Assembly: GCA_947625595.1 (NCBI GenBank) | Contig: CANQOX010000004.1 | Coordinates: 1-48,174 of the forward strand | Direction: 5' to 3' | Source: an uncultured Clostridia bacterium | Lineage (GTDB): Bacteria; Bacillota; Clostridia; Christensenellales; Borkfalkiaceae | Length of the DNA stretch: 48,174 nucleotides | Shown here: positions 14,446 through 23,693 of the stretch, piece by piece | How the letters are laid out: each line of letters opens with the position of its first letter | Numbering within the stretch: position 1 is the first letter of the stretch | Notes under the pieces: model-generated | Database searches by the model: none | Told to the model about the DNA's origin: nothing | What the model saw: the letters and a program-made list of their open reading frames with translations, nothing else | Translations under genes and position numbers: made by a program

Positions 14446-17400
14446 ATGAAACAGAAAAAGAAGATCATCATCAACTCTCTCTGCCTCTTCCTTGTCGTCG
14501 TGCTCGTCGTGGTGTGCATCGTGGCGGATATCTTTGCCGCACGGTACAGCCGCAACATCACCGCGCTCCTGTGCGGCTCGGGCGCGACAGTCGACGCCGA
14601 AGAGGGAGAGTACAGCTCCGCCCTCGGCAACGACCTCGTCAAGAGGGCGGGAGAGGAGAGCGTCGTCCTGCTCCGCAACGAGGAAGACGCCCTGCCCCTC
14701 GAGAAGAAATCGCATGTCAACGTATTCGGCGCCGCATCTGCGGACAAGAACTGGATCTTTACGGGCGCGGGCAGCGGCACGGGCACGGTGCGCGAAGAGG
14801 ACAAGGAGACGCTGATGTCCTCCCTCAAGAAGGCAGAATTCGAATGCAACGCCGATCTTGAGGCCTTCTATGCCGATCTCAAGCCTGTGCGCGACACCGC
14901 CAATCCCTACCGCCTGACAGAGCCGAGCATCGCAGAACTCCGCGGCAAGGCGTCGGCCGCAAAGGCGTGGTCCGATGTCGCCATTGTCGCGCTCGGCAGA
15001 TATGCGGGCGAGACCATCGACGAGATCCCCCTCAAACAGGACGGCAGCAAGACCTATCTCGAACTCTCGGACGCAGAAGGCGAGCTCTTTGAACTTCTGA
15101 ACGAAGTCGGCTTCGAAAAGATCATCGTCGTGATCAATGCCGCAAACGTCATGAACTTGAGCTTCCTCGAGAATGCCTCCTATGGCATCGACGCATGCCT
15201 CTGGACGGGCTTCACGGGCCAATCTGGCGCATGGGCGATCGGGCAAGTGTTCAGCGGCGCGGTCAGTCCCTCGGGGAAGACGGCGGACACTTTCATCTAT
15301 ACCAATTCCTACGATCCCACCTTTGCCAATAACCGCAACGTTGCGAGCGATCTCGTTTCGGCGACGGACAACATGGTCGAGGCGGAGAATATCTATTACG
15401 GCTACAAGTGGTACGAGACGGCCGATGCGGAGGGATTTTTCGACTCCGTGCGCACTTCCTACGGCAACGGCTATGACGGCGTCGTGCAGTTCCCGTTCGG
15501 CTTTGGCCTCTCCTATACCGATTTCACATGGACGGTGAAGGAGCCGCCCGCAGACGGGGCTCTCTCCCTCGACGGGACGTACACGATGACCGTCGAAGTC
15601 AAGAACACGGGTACCGCAGCGGGCAGGGACGTCGTCGAACTTTACTACACCCCGCCCTATACTTCGGGCGGCATTGAAAAGGCAGAGGTCAATCTTCTCG
15701 ACTTTGCCAAGACCAAAGTCATCGCCCCCGGGGAGACCGCAGAGGTCACGCTGTCATTTACTGCCTTCGATCTGGCCTCCTTTGACTGCTATGACAAGAA
15801 CGAAAACGGCAAGACATCGTGGGAGCTCGATGAAGGGGACTACGCCATCACGCTGCGCACCGATTCGCACACCGTGGCGGATGACCGCATGGCGGGCGGC
15901 TCTGCGACGCAGACGCTCCATGCGGACACCACGCTCGTCTATGAGAAGGACCCCGTGGGAGGCGGAGCGATCGACACCCATCTCACGGGAGAGGAGGCCT
16001 ATGCAGGCGTTTCTGTGGACGGTCTCAACGTCGGCCTCAGCGAAGACACTTACATGACGCGCGCCGACTTCAAGGGCACATTCCCCAAGACGCGCACGGA
16101 GGGCCCCTCGCGTGACAATGAGAAGATGAAGGCCGCACGCTCTTGGATGAATGATACCTATGAGACAGACACCATGCCCAAGGTGGACAGCAAGGACACT
16201 TCCTATAAACTCGTCACGCTCGAGGACGGTTCATCGGCCACCTACGACCAACTCAACGGGAAGTGGGACGGCGCAACGCCCAAGTACAACGACGACCTGA
16301 TCGACAAACTTGCGGTGGACTACAACAGTTCGACATGGATGGAACTCATTTCCCAGATGTCTGTGACAGAACTGAAGCAGATCTTCCACTTTGGCGGCTT
16401 CCAGACCTATGCGATCGAATCGATCGGAAAGGTCCGCAATGTGGACTATGACGGACCTGCGGGATTCAATTTGTCGGCCCTGAAGGGTTCATGGGAAGGC
16501 GGCGCCTCGGGCGGCGAAGAGGTCGAGAAACTCTGGACCGTTTGGCCCAGCGAAGCGCTCCTCGGTTGCTCGTGGGACAAGAACCTTCTTCTCGAGATGG
16601 GTCTTTTCATGGGCATGGAGGCGCAGGCGACCAATGTCAGCGGCTGGTATGCGCCTGGAATGAATTTGCACCGTTCTCCCTACACCAACCGAAACTTCGA
16701 GTACTACTCGGAGGACGCCGTCCTCGCAGGGAACCTCGGGGCAAATGTCGTCCGCGGCGCAAAGATGAACAATCTCTACTGCTACATGAAACACTTCGTG
16801 TGCTGCGAATACGGCAGGAACCCGGGGGATACGAACACTTGGCTCACCGAGCAGTCCCTTCGCGAGAACTACATGAAAGTATTCGAGATCGCTGTCAAAG
16901 AAGGGGGCGGCAATGCCATCATGACGGCGTTCAACAACGTCGGACCCGTCTGGGCGGGAGCCAATTATGCCACATGCACGCAGATCTTGCGTGACGAGTG
17001 GGGCTTCCGCGGCACGTTGCTCACCGATATCTGCTCCTTCGATTACAATTTCGATATCGGCAAGTTCAACCATCAGCAGGGACTTCGCGCAGGGCAGGAC
17101 ATTTGGCTCAACCATACGACGACGATGTTCAACGACATCGACGAGAAGGATCCGACGATGATCAACTGCGCACAGCGCGCGGCGCACAACATCATCTGGA
17201 CCTCTGTAGATACCTACCACTTTGCGTCCACCTATGACCGCACACAGCTCAACGCGATCTTCGGGGACGACGGAGAGACGGAGATGAAGTATGCGATCAG
17301 TTTGAGCGTCCGCGTCGCGCCGACCGTAAATGCGTGGTGGATCCCCGTCGGGATCACGATAGAGGTCTTTGTGCTCGGCGGATGCGCTCTCTGGGCATTC

Positions 17401-17448
17401 TTCCTCATCCGCGGGTTCTTTAAGACAAAGAAAGAAGAAGACGAATAA
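14446..17448 (+). CDS. Membrane-anchored GH3 family enzyme with reversed domain order
   Basis: A 1000-aa glycoside hydrolase family 3 protein, the family of beta-glucosidases, xylosidases and N-acetylglucosaminidases. The usual C-terminal alpha/beta sandwich comes first (about residues 60-345), then an FnIII-like domain (about 365-490), then the TIM-barrel domain (about 620-945). The likely nucleophile is Asp861 in TLLTDICSF; the conserved KHF is at 782-784 and DGPAGFN precedes it. Reversed order is known in some Ruminococcus and Butyrivibrio beta-glucosidases. An N-terminal helix (9-30) and a C-terminal helix (about 966-990, then FKTKKEEDE) should tether both ends, leaving the enzyme outside. 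AAGGAG at 14435-14440 fixes the start. Substrate is not determined. Confidence 0.88.
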   Translation: MKQKKKIIINSLCLFLVVVLVVVCIVADIFAARYSRNITALLCGSGATVDAEEGEYSSALGNDLVKRAGEESVVLLRNEEDALPLEKKSHVNVFGAASADKNWIFTGAGSGTGTVREEDKETLMSSLKKAEFECNADLEAFYADLKPVRDTANPYRLTEPSIAELRGKASAAKAWSDVAIVALGRYAGETIDEIPLKQDGSKTYLELSDAEGELFELLNEVGFEKIIVVINAANVMNLSFLENASYGIDACLWTGFTGQSGAWAIGQVFSGAVSPSGKTADTFIYTNSYDPTFANNRNVASDLVSATDNMVEAENIYYGYKWYETADAEGFFDSVRTSYGNGYDGVVQFPFGFGLSYTDFTWTVKEPPADGALSLDGTYTMTVEVKNTGTAAGRDVVELYYTPPYTSGGIEKAEVNLLDFAKTKVIAPGETAEVTLSFTAFDLASFDCYDKNENGKTSWELDEGDYAITLRTDSHTVADDRMAGGSATQTLHADTTLVYEKDPVGGGAIDTHLTGEEAYAGVSVDGLNVGLSEDTYMTRADFKGTFPKTRTEGPSRDNEKMKAARSWMNDTYETDTMPKVDSKDTSYKLVTLEDGSSATYDQLNGKWDGATPKYNDDLIDKLAVDYNSSTWMELISQMSVTELKQIFHFGGFQTYAIESIGKVRNVDYDGPAGFNLSALKGSWEGGASGGEEVEKLWTVWPSEALLGCSWDKNLLLEMGLFMGMEAQATNVSGWYAPGMNLHRSPYTNRNFEYYSEDAVLAGNLGANVVRGAKMNNLYCYMKHFVCCEYGRNPGDTNTWLTEQSLRENYMKVFEIAVKEGGGNAIMTAFNNVGPVWAGANYATCTQILRDEWGFRGTLLTDICSFDYNFDIGKFNHQQGLRAGQDIWLNHTTTMFNDIDEKDPTMINCAQRAAHNIIWTSVDTYHFASTYDRTQLNAIFGDDGETEMKYAISLSVRVAPTVNAWWIPVGITIEVFVLGGCALWAFFLIRGFFKTKKEEDE

Positions 17449-17476
17449 TTTCCTCCCTTATTTTCCCCCTGAAGCG

Positions 17477-17510
17477 GCGGCCCGATTTCGATCGGGCCGC
17501 TTAACTTTTT
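17477..17510 (+). terminator. Rho-independent terminator after GH3
   Basis: GCGGCCCGAT (17477-17486), TTCG loop, ATCGGGCCGC (17491-17500), then TTAACTTTTT. A perfect 10-bp stem 28 bp past the GH3 stop. Confidence 0.9.
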
Positions 17511-17547
17511 CACAAATTCACAAATAAAAAAATTTTTTTGAGATTCA

Positions 17548-17576
17548 TTGACTTGATGTACAGTTTATGATAGTAT
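17548..17576 (+). promoter_or_regulatory. Promoter of the M60 peptidase gene
   Basis: TTGACT at 17548-17553 and TAGTAT at 17571-17576 with a 17-bp spacer. An alternative -10 (TATAAA) overlaps 17574-17579. The leader to the ATG at 17687 is about 105 nt. Confidence 0.6.
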
Positions 17577-17686
17577 AAATACGCTTCAAAGCCCGAGAGG
17601 GAACACGGCTTTGGGCGCGGCGGGAAGGCGGCAAAAAAGACGCGAAAGACCGCCGTGCGCATAAGCTGAAAATGCAGGAAGACCGT

Positions 17687-20600
17687 ATGAAAAAGAACTT
17701 TGTAAAAAGCACTCTCTGCCTCATGCTCGCCCTTGCCATTTGCATCGGCGACTTTGTCACCATTGTCCGTCGGCTGGACCTTCCGACCGTCGCGGCCGCC
17801 GCCGAGACGGCGCAGACAGTTTCCGTCGAGGACCCCGAGCAGAATGAGGGCGTCGTCCGCCCCGAGGACATCGACGAGGGTCTCTCTTTGAACAGCCTCG
17901 ACGACATCCGCGGCAGGCGCGTGACCGTCCGCCAGCCCGTCATGGAGATCTTGCAGGACGACATCGTCCGCAAGCCCGCCGAAGTGATGCCCAACGACTA
18001 TCAGATGTTGGACTTCACGACGGGCCAGCCCATGCACCCGCTCGCTGCGATCGACTTTGCGAGCGATCCCGAGCTCGAGATCGGCAACAAAGACCACCCC
18101 ATGTACCCGATGAAGGGTTTGGACCGTTCGCCGAAGGACGAGGACGGCAAGGTCAGCGAGCAGAAATATTTTTCGGAATTCACCAAGTACATGCTCCTTC
18201 GGCAGGCGTACTATTTCAACACGCACGTCAGCGACATCATTCAGAGCGATCAGCTCAAAAAGCACCCCGCCGCCGACTACATCTACGGCAAGATCCCTGA
18301 CGACGCGAAGGCGGTGAGAATGCGCATCGTGACCGACCCCATCTACCGTTCTCCCATGACAACGGGGCTCTATCTCGTCCCCGGCGAAGTCGCCACGGTG
18401 AAGATCAAGGGCTTGAAGAAGGGCGAGACGGTCACGCTCTACACCCATCATCAGGACACGTTCGGATATTTGGGCTACAACGAAGAGGGCCACGGCTTCG
18501 GCAAGATGGAGGACTATCTCGCCTATTGGGACGAGAAGATCGTTCAGGAGGCCGAGCGCGCCCAAGAGGCGGGCGATTCACCCGACTTTGATAAGTTCCA
18601 CTACGGTCTCCACGGCCAATGGCAGTGGCAGAACCAAAAGGTCCCCTGCATGGGCACGACGTTCACCATCGTCGGGACGGGGGAGGACACGGAAGTCAAG
18701 ATCGGCAGCATGTACGGCGGCCCGCTCTACGTCAAGCCCACGACGGACAGCGTGGACATGGAGATCGCGGGGGCCGTGCTCACGCCGCATTTTGTCCTCG
18801 GCGTGACGACGGTCGAGGAGTTCGAGGAACAGCTCCGAGACGCCCCCGGGCTCATCGCGACGATGGACGTGGAGAATGGCCAGCTCATCGGCCCCGCGGC
18901 GGATATGCGCAACGCCGACGACATCGAGAAACTCGCATACTTCTGGCACAGCGTCTTTGCGATCGACATCTCCCTGAACGGAAGGGAGTACAACTACAAC
19001 ATGACGATGTGTTACGATCTGCATGTGCCCGCGGGCGAAGCGGTCGCGCTCAACTCCAACTTCTGCGCCCAGCCCGAGTATTGGTTCGACACATGTATGA
19101 ACTATGAGGAGCTCACCACCAAGGGCAACTGGGGGACGTTCCACGAATTGGGGCACGTTCAGGCCAAGACGCACGGCGTCAACTGGGGATTCTGCGACGG
19201 GGACGGCGAAGTCTGGAACAACACGCTCATTCTCCTCATCTACAGCATGCTCTGCAATATGGACAACCGCGTCATCGGTGTGGAGCACGGGGAGTACGTC
19301 CACCCGTTTACAGCGATCGAGCGCTCCCAGAAGATCACCACGCAGTATAAAGACAAAGTGACGGGCGAGATGCGCAACATCGAGGACTACGGCGAGATCA
19401 ACGAGGGCAACGGCGCACACTTCGACCAGCTCTCCATGTACGCGACCCTGCTGCACAGCTTCGGCCCCGACAAATTTGTAGATATGTTCTATACCTACAA
19501 GATGAACCCCTCCTATTGCCCCAACAAGCGGGCCGACTTCGTCTACCGCATCGGCGTCGTCGACCGCGTGAACATTCTCAACTGGGTGAACGACAACTAC
19601 TTCGCCAACATCACCGACGACATGTTTACGGACAGCCAGCTGGAATTTTTGCGCAACCTTCCCACGTTCGTCCCTGTGGCGTATCGCTGGGCGAACGGCA
19701 TCGACGGGAACGAGACGGCGCGCAAATACGACGTGGACGGCAAACATCCCACCGTGTTCGATGTGAGCAAGGACAATTTCTCCTCGCCCAAAGCGGTGGA
19801 GGTGGTCGCCGTCACGAGCGCCCTGCACGGGCAGATCGAATACAGGAAAGACGAGCAAAAGGTGATCTACACGCCGCCCGAGACCGTCACGGAGACCGAC
19901 TCTTTCGACATCATCGTGAAGACAGAGGGGGGCAGGCGCGTCACGCTCAACGTCAACATGAACCTCGTGTACAAGGGCTTGTACGGCGAAGTCTGGATCT
20001 TGGGCCAGTCCTCGGACGTCGGCAGGCCCAACGTGCAGCAGGCCAAAGAAAAAATCGGGAACAGGACCTTCGATTACACCGCCTCCTCTGCTTCGTCGGG
20101 GATCCGCTTCAACAATCAGGACAAGGACAAAAATTACAACCCCGTGGAGTATGTGCATTCACAGCTCAAGTTCCGCGCGCCCGAGGCGGGCAATTACTCC
20201 TTCTATGCGCAGGCGGACGACTATGCGGAGATCAATTTTTACAGGAAGGACATGGACGGCGACCGCGCGGGGACGATCACGATCACCCGCGACACGACCA
20301 ATTACAGACAATTCGGCCAAGTCGACATAAATTTGAAACAGGGCGAGATCATCTTCATCGACTGCAACCTCGTCAACTGGGGCGGCCTCGGGCACATGAC
20401 CGTCGGCGTGCACATGCCCGATGCGCCCGAAGGCCAGATCGCCGCATTGCCCGCCGAGAACATCATCAGCGCGAGCGTGAAGGACGGCGAACTTGAAGCC
20501 GTGGACGCCTTCAAGGGCTGGCAGCCGCGATTTGTCGACAGCATCAAGAACGCCACGATCGACTATCAGACTTCCAACAGCGGCTGGAAAGTTTTGCAGG

Positions 20601-23479
20601 CGCCCGTGAGCGAAGGCGGCGACGCGGGACAGGAGACGTACCGTAAGAACATGGTGGACGGCGACGAGAGCACCATTTATCACTCCAAATACAACGGCGG
20701 CACCGCCCCGCTTCCCCATGTGTTCATCATCGACACGGGGTCCGATCAGACCTTCAACTACTTCGACATCGTCCGCCGCACCAACGGCAACGACAAGTTG
20801 TTGAACTATAAGCTGTATTCCTGCACGGGGAGCGAATTTTCGTCTGCGGCGCAGGGAGATACGGTCGACGATAGGGGGTGGGATCTGCTCTTTGACGGCG
20901 CAAGCGCCAACGTCAACGCCGCCCGCCAGAGGATCAGCTTTCCCCGCACGGAGATCAGATACTTCAAACTTGTCATCACGGCCAACAGCGGGCACACCGT
21001 CATCAGGGAGGTGTACGCGGGCATCGAGTCCAAATTGAGCCAGACCGTCAAGCCCTCTAACTACATGACGAACGCCGACGAACTCACAGAGGACGAGGGG
21101 AAGGGCTTTGTGGAAAATGCCGCAAACGGCAAACTCTCCACGGTGAAACAGGGCGCGAAGTTTGAATTCAGCTTCCTCGGAAGCGGCTTCGAGTTGTACG
21201 CCGACACCGATCCCGCCTACGGACGGGCGTCCGTCTTCGTCGACGGCGAAGACAAGGGCGAGATCAATTTGGACGACAAGCCGATCTTCAACAAACAGGT
21301 CTTCCTCTGTGAGGATCTGGAAACGGCCGAGCACGAGGTCGTCGTCACCACGCTCGACAGCAAGCCCTTCAACATCAGCTTCATCAACGTTCGGTACGGC
21401 ACGCCCGTCGCGGCCGACGAATATCCCGCCGACAAGGACGAACAGGGTCATGACGACTACGGAGATATCACCGTGGCGCGGCAGTTTACCCGCGAGTGGA
21501 AGACGTACGTCAAGGATTACAGGACGCTCACGAGCATCAGATTTGTGAAGGAAGCGCCGCAGGACTACAGGGACACCTATGTGCGCATCGACACCTATAT
21601 CCGCCTCTACCGCAACGGAAACAAGATCGCCTTCGTGTATCCCGGGAAGATCCTTGCTCCCATCGAGTGCGGGTCGCTCTTCTCGGGCTGTGAAAAGCTC
21701 ACCGAGCTCGGCCTTGACAACTTTGATACCGAATACATGCGCGGCGCGATGAGCATGTTCTACGGCTGTACGTCGCTCACGGAGATCGACGTGTCGAAGT
21801 TCACGACGGAGAACGTGCTCTCGTTCGGCAAGATGTTCGGGGACTGCACGAGCCTGCACAGCATGGACCTCGGCAACTTCATATTGGACGCGAACGCCAA
21901 TCTCTACCGCATGTTCGACAACTGCACACAGCTTGAGACCATTGCGCTCCCCAAAGAGCTCGGCGGGAATGCCCGCGCAAGGTCGGCAGGCGTCTCATTT
22001 GAACTTCCCTATGTCTATCAGGTCGATGACACGAACACATTCATCACCGAATTGGTCCTCGACGGAAGCATGGCGGGCAAGACCCTCAAATTGCACAAGG
22101 AGCATAGGCTTGACACTGTTCACGAGTTGGTGGAGCCGACCTGCGAAGGGGAGGGCACGGTCGCCTACAAGACCTGCTCGATCTGCCGCTGTAATTTTGA
22201 TTTCACCGACGGCAAGACGCTCTACCGTGCGGCCGATCTCGTGATCCCCGCGACGGGGCACAATTTCGTCTATGAACAGCCGAAAGAATTGAGTGACTAT
22301 CCGACTTGCACCAAATCGGGTGCCATGTGCAGACATTATTGCGCAAATTGCGATATGCTCTGCCCGGACGACGAGGGGAGTGTTGCAATGCCTGCCATCG
22401 GCCATTCGTACATGTTGGATACCGCCAAGGGGAACGGCAAGGGCTACGCCATCGAGTTCCGCAGGGTCGAGGAGATCGAGAAGACAGAGATGATAAACGA
22501 GGACGGCGAAAGCTACTATGTGCAGGAGGAACTTGTCGTAAAAGGGATCGCCAAGGTGACATTTTTCTTAAAATGTCAAGGGATCGCTGATTGGCTCACA
22601 TGGGAAGAATGCGGACACGAGACGGAGGTCGTCTTTGAATTCGAATGCGACACGCATACGGAAGCGACCTGCACCGAAGCCGAGACTTTCTTCTATGACT
22701 TCTCCATTGACGACACGATGCTCATACAGGCTATGGCGGAGCAAGATGAAGAGGATGAAGTCGAAGACGGCCTCAGTCCGAGCAGCTTCCAGTCCCTTTC
22801 GGTCAATACAGTGGTCGAAGGCGCGCAGACTTTGGGCGGCTCGGAGGCCTTGGGACATGTGGCGGAAAACGTCGACGAAGTCCCCGCGACTTGCCTCAAT
22901 TATGGCAGTACCAAGGGCAAGAGATGCGCCGTCTGCAACATCGTTTTAGAGGGCGTTGCACCCATAGAGCCTCTGGGACACGAGATGAAAGAGCAGCCCA
23001 AGCTCGAGCCCACTTGCACCGAAGCGGGGCACGAAGCGGGGTTGGTCTGCACGCGCTGCGGGCATGAAGGCGAAGGCGTCCAGCATCTCGAACCGCTCGG
23101 GCATGATTTCTCCGTGGAGATCGCCGAAGAGGCCCCCACCTGCACAAAAGTCGGACACACCGCGGGCAAAAGGTGTTCCCGCTGTGACGCGATAGAGGGG
23201 CATGAAATTGTGAACGACCTCGGCCACCTCGAGGAGACCATTCCTGGGAAAGCGCCCACCGAAACGGAGAGCGGATTGACCGACGGAGTGCGCTGCCCGC
23301 GCTGCGGCGAGATCTTACAGGAGCAGGAAGTGATCCCTCCGCTCGGAAGCGGGGACACAGAAGGCGGACCGCAGGGTTTGAGCACCCTCACATGGGTGAT
23401 GATCGGACTGGGTTCGGCCGTCGGCGTCGCCGCCGTCGGCGCCATTGTCTTCCTCCTGATCAAGAAGCGCCAAATCTGA
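17687..23479 (+). CDS. Giant M60 (enhancin/mucinase-like) surface metallopeptidase
   Basis: A 1930-aa surface protein. A signal segment (about 8-28) is followed by the M60 domain (about 200-620) with HELGH at 486-490 and a third ligand Glu508, fitting HExxH-x17-E. The family cuts mucins and other glycoproteins. Further on are a PA14-like region (about 820-915), an F5/8C-like region (about 925-1118), another beta-sandwich (about 1125-1240), BspA-type DUF285 repeats (about 1265-1425) and Cys/His repeats (about 1465-1885). A C-terminal helix with KKRQI acts as anchor; no LPXTG is seen. ATG 17687 (MKKNF) is chosen, with AGGAAG at 17676-17681; the in-frame ATG at 17672 lacks a site. Single-gene transcript between two terminators. 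Likely a glycoprotein protease; the substrate is inferred. Confidence 0.88.
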   Translation: MKKNFVKSTLCLMLALAICIGDFVTIVRRLDLPTVAAAAETAQTVSVEDPEQNEGVVRPEDIDEGLSLNSLDDIRGRRVTVRQPVMEILQDDIVRKPAEVMPNDYQMLDFTTGQPMHPLAAIDFASDPELEIGNKDHPMYPMKGLDRSPKDEDGKVSEQKYFSEFTKYMLLRQAYYFNTHVSDIIQSDQLKKHPAADYIYGKIPDDAKAVRMRIVTDPIYRSPMTTGLYLVPGEVATVKIKGLKKGETVTLYTHHQDTFGYLGYNEEGHGFGKMEDYLAYWDEKIVQEAERAQEAGDSPDFDKFHYGLHGQWQWQNQKVPCMGTTFTIVGTGEDTEVKIGSMYGGPLYVKPTTDSVDMEIAGAVLTPHFVLGVTTVEEFEEQLRDAPGLIATMDVENGQLIGPAADMRNADDIEKLAYFWHSVFAIDISLNGREYNYNMTMCYDLHVPAGEAVALNSNFCAQPEYWFDTCMNYEELTTKGNWGTFHELGHVQAKTHGVNWGFCDGDGEVWNNTLILLIYSMLCNMDNRVIGVEHGEYVHPFTAIERSQKITTQYKDKVTGEMRNIEDYGEINEGNGAHFDQLSMYATLLHSFGPDKFVDMFYTYKMNPSYCPNKRADFVYRIGVVDRVNILNWVNDNYFANITDDMFTDSQLEFLRNLPTFVPVAYRWANGIDGNETARKYDVDGKHPTVFDVSKDNFSSPKAVEVVAVTSALHGQIEYRKDEQKVIYTPPETVTETDSFDIIVKTEGGRRVTLNVNMNLVYKGLYGEVWILGQSSDVGRPNVQQAKEKIGNRTFDYTASSASSGIRFNNQDKDKNYNPVEYVHSQLKFRAPEAGNYSFYAQADDYAEINFYRKDMDGDRAGTITITRDTTNYRQFGQVDINLKQGEIIFIDCNLVNWGGLGHMTVGVHMPDAPEGQIAALPAENIISASVKDGELEAVDAFKGWQPRFVDSIKNATIDYQTSNSGWKVLQAPVSEGGDAGQETYRKNMVDGDESTIYHSKYNGGTAPLPHVFIIDTGSDQTFNYFDIVRRTNGNDKLLNYKLYSCTGSEFSSAAQGDTVDDRGWDLLFDGASANVNAARQRISFPRTEIRYFKLVITANSGHTVIREVYAGIESKLSQTVKPSNYMTNADELTEDEGKGFVENAANGKLSTVKQGAKFEFSFLGSGFELYADTDPAYGRASVFVDGEDKGEINLDDKPIFNKQVFLCEDLETAEHEVVVTTLDSKPFNISFINVRYGTPVAADEYPADKDEQGHDDYGDITVARQFTREWKTYVKDYRTLTSIRFVKEAPQDYRDTYVRIDTYIRLYRNGNKIAFVYPGKILAPIECGSLFSGCEKLTELGLDNFDTEYMRGAMSMFYGCTSLTEIDVSKFTTENVLSFGKMFGDCTSLHSMDLGNFILDANANLYRMFDNCTQLETIALPKELGGNARARSAGVSFELPYVYQVDDTNTFITELVLDGSMAGKTLKLHKEHRLDTVHELVEPTCEGEGTVAYKTCSICRCNFDFTDGKTLYRAADLVIPATGHNFVYEQPKELSDYPTCTKSGAMCRHYCANCDMLCPDDEGSVAMPAIGHSYMLDTAKGNGKGYAIEFRRVEEIEKTEMINEDGESYYVQEELVVKGIAKVTFFLKCQGIADWLTWEECGHETEVVFEFECDTHTEATCTEAETFFYDFSIDDTMLIQAMAEQDEEDEVEDGLSPSSFQSLSVNTVVEGAQTLGGSEALGHVAENVDEVPATCLNYGSTKGKRCAVCNIVLEGVAPIEPLGHEMKEQPKLEPTCTEAGHEAGLVCTRCGHEGEGVQHLEPLGHDFSVEIAEEAPTCTKVGHTAGKRCSRCDAIEGHEIVNDLGHLEETIPGKAPTETESGLTDGVRCPRCGEILQEQEVIPPLGSGDTEGGPQGLSTLTWVMIGLGSAVGVAAVGAIVFLLIKKRQI

Positions 23480-23503
23480 CCCGCATTTCTTCCATAACGA
23501 TCA

Positions 23504-23533
23504 AAAAGTCGGGAGCTTCCCTCCCGATTTTTT
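23504..23533 (+). terminator. Rho-independent terminator after the M60 gene
   Basis: AAAAAG, then TCGGGAG (23509-23515), CTTCC loop, CTCCCGA (23521-23527), then TTTTTT. Confidence 0.9.
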
Positions 23534-23617
23534 ATGTGTTAAATTCCTTTCGCTTCTTTCATCGCGCTTTTTTGCCTTGTTTTGGCTCACATGGCAAGGA
23601 ATGATCCCCACAATGGC

Positions 23618-23647
23618 TTGACAAATACGGGAGGGGCAGTATACAAT
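23618..23647 (+). promoter_or_regulatory. Promoter of the Cys/His-LRR lipoprotein gene
   Basis: TTGACA at 23618-23623 and TACAAT at 23642-23647 with an 18-bp spacer, followed 40 bp later by the ribosome binding site of the gene at 23694. Confidence 0.8.
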
Positions 23648-23693
23648 AGAAACAAACCATAGTGCCGTTTTACGGCGGAGAGAAGGTGAAAGA

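Noticed and set aside
12606-14849. Minus-strand frame of 747 codons opposite the Ig-like lipoprotein gene
   Set aside because: Antisense shadow; it crosses the boundary of two real plus-strand genes and shows no recognisable domain.
22090-23340. Intracellular zinc-finger DNA-binding role for the Cys/His repeats
   Set aside because: All three carriers have signal peptides and lie outside the cytoplasm, so a nucleic-acid role is unlikely.
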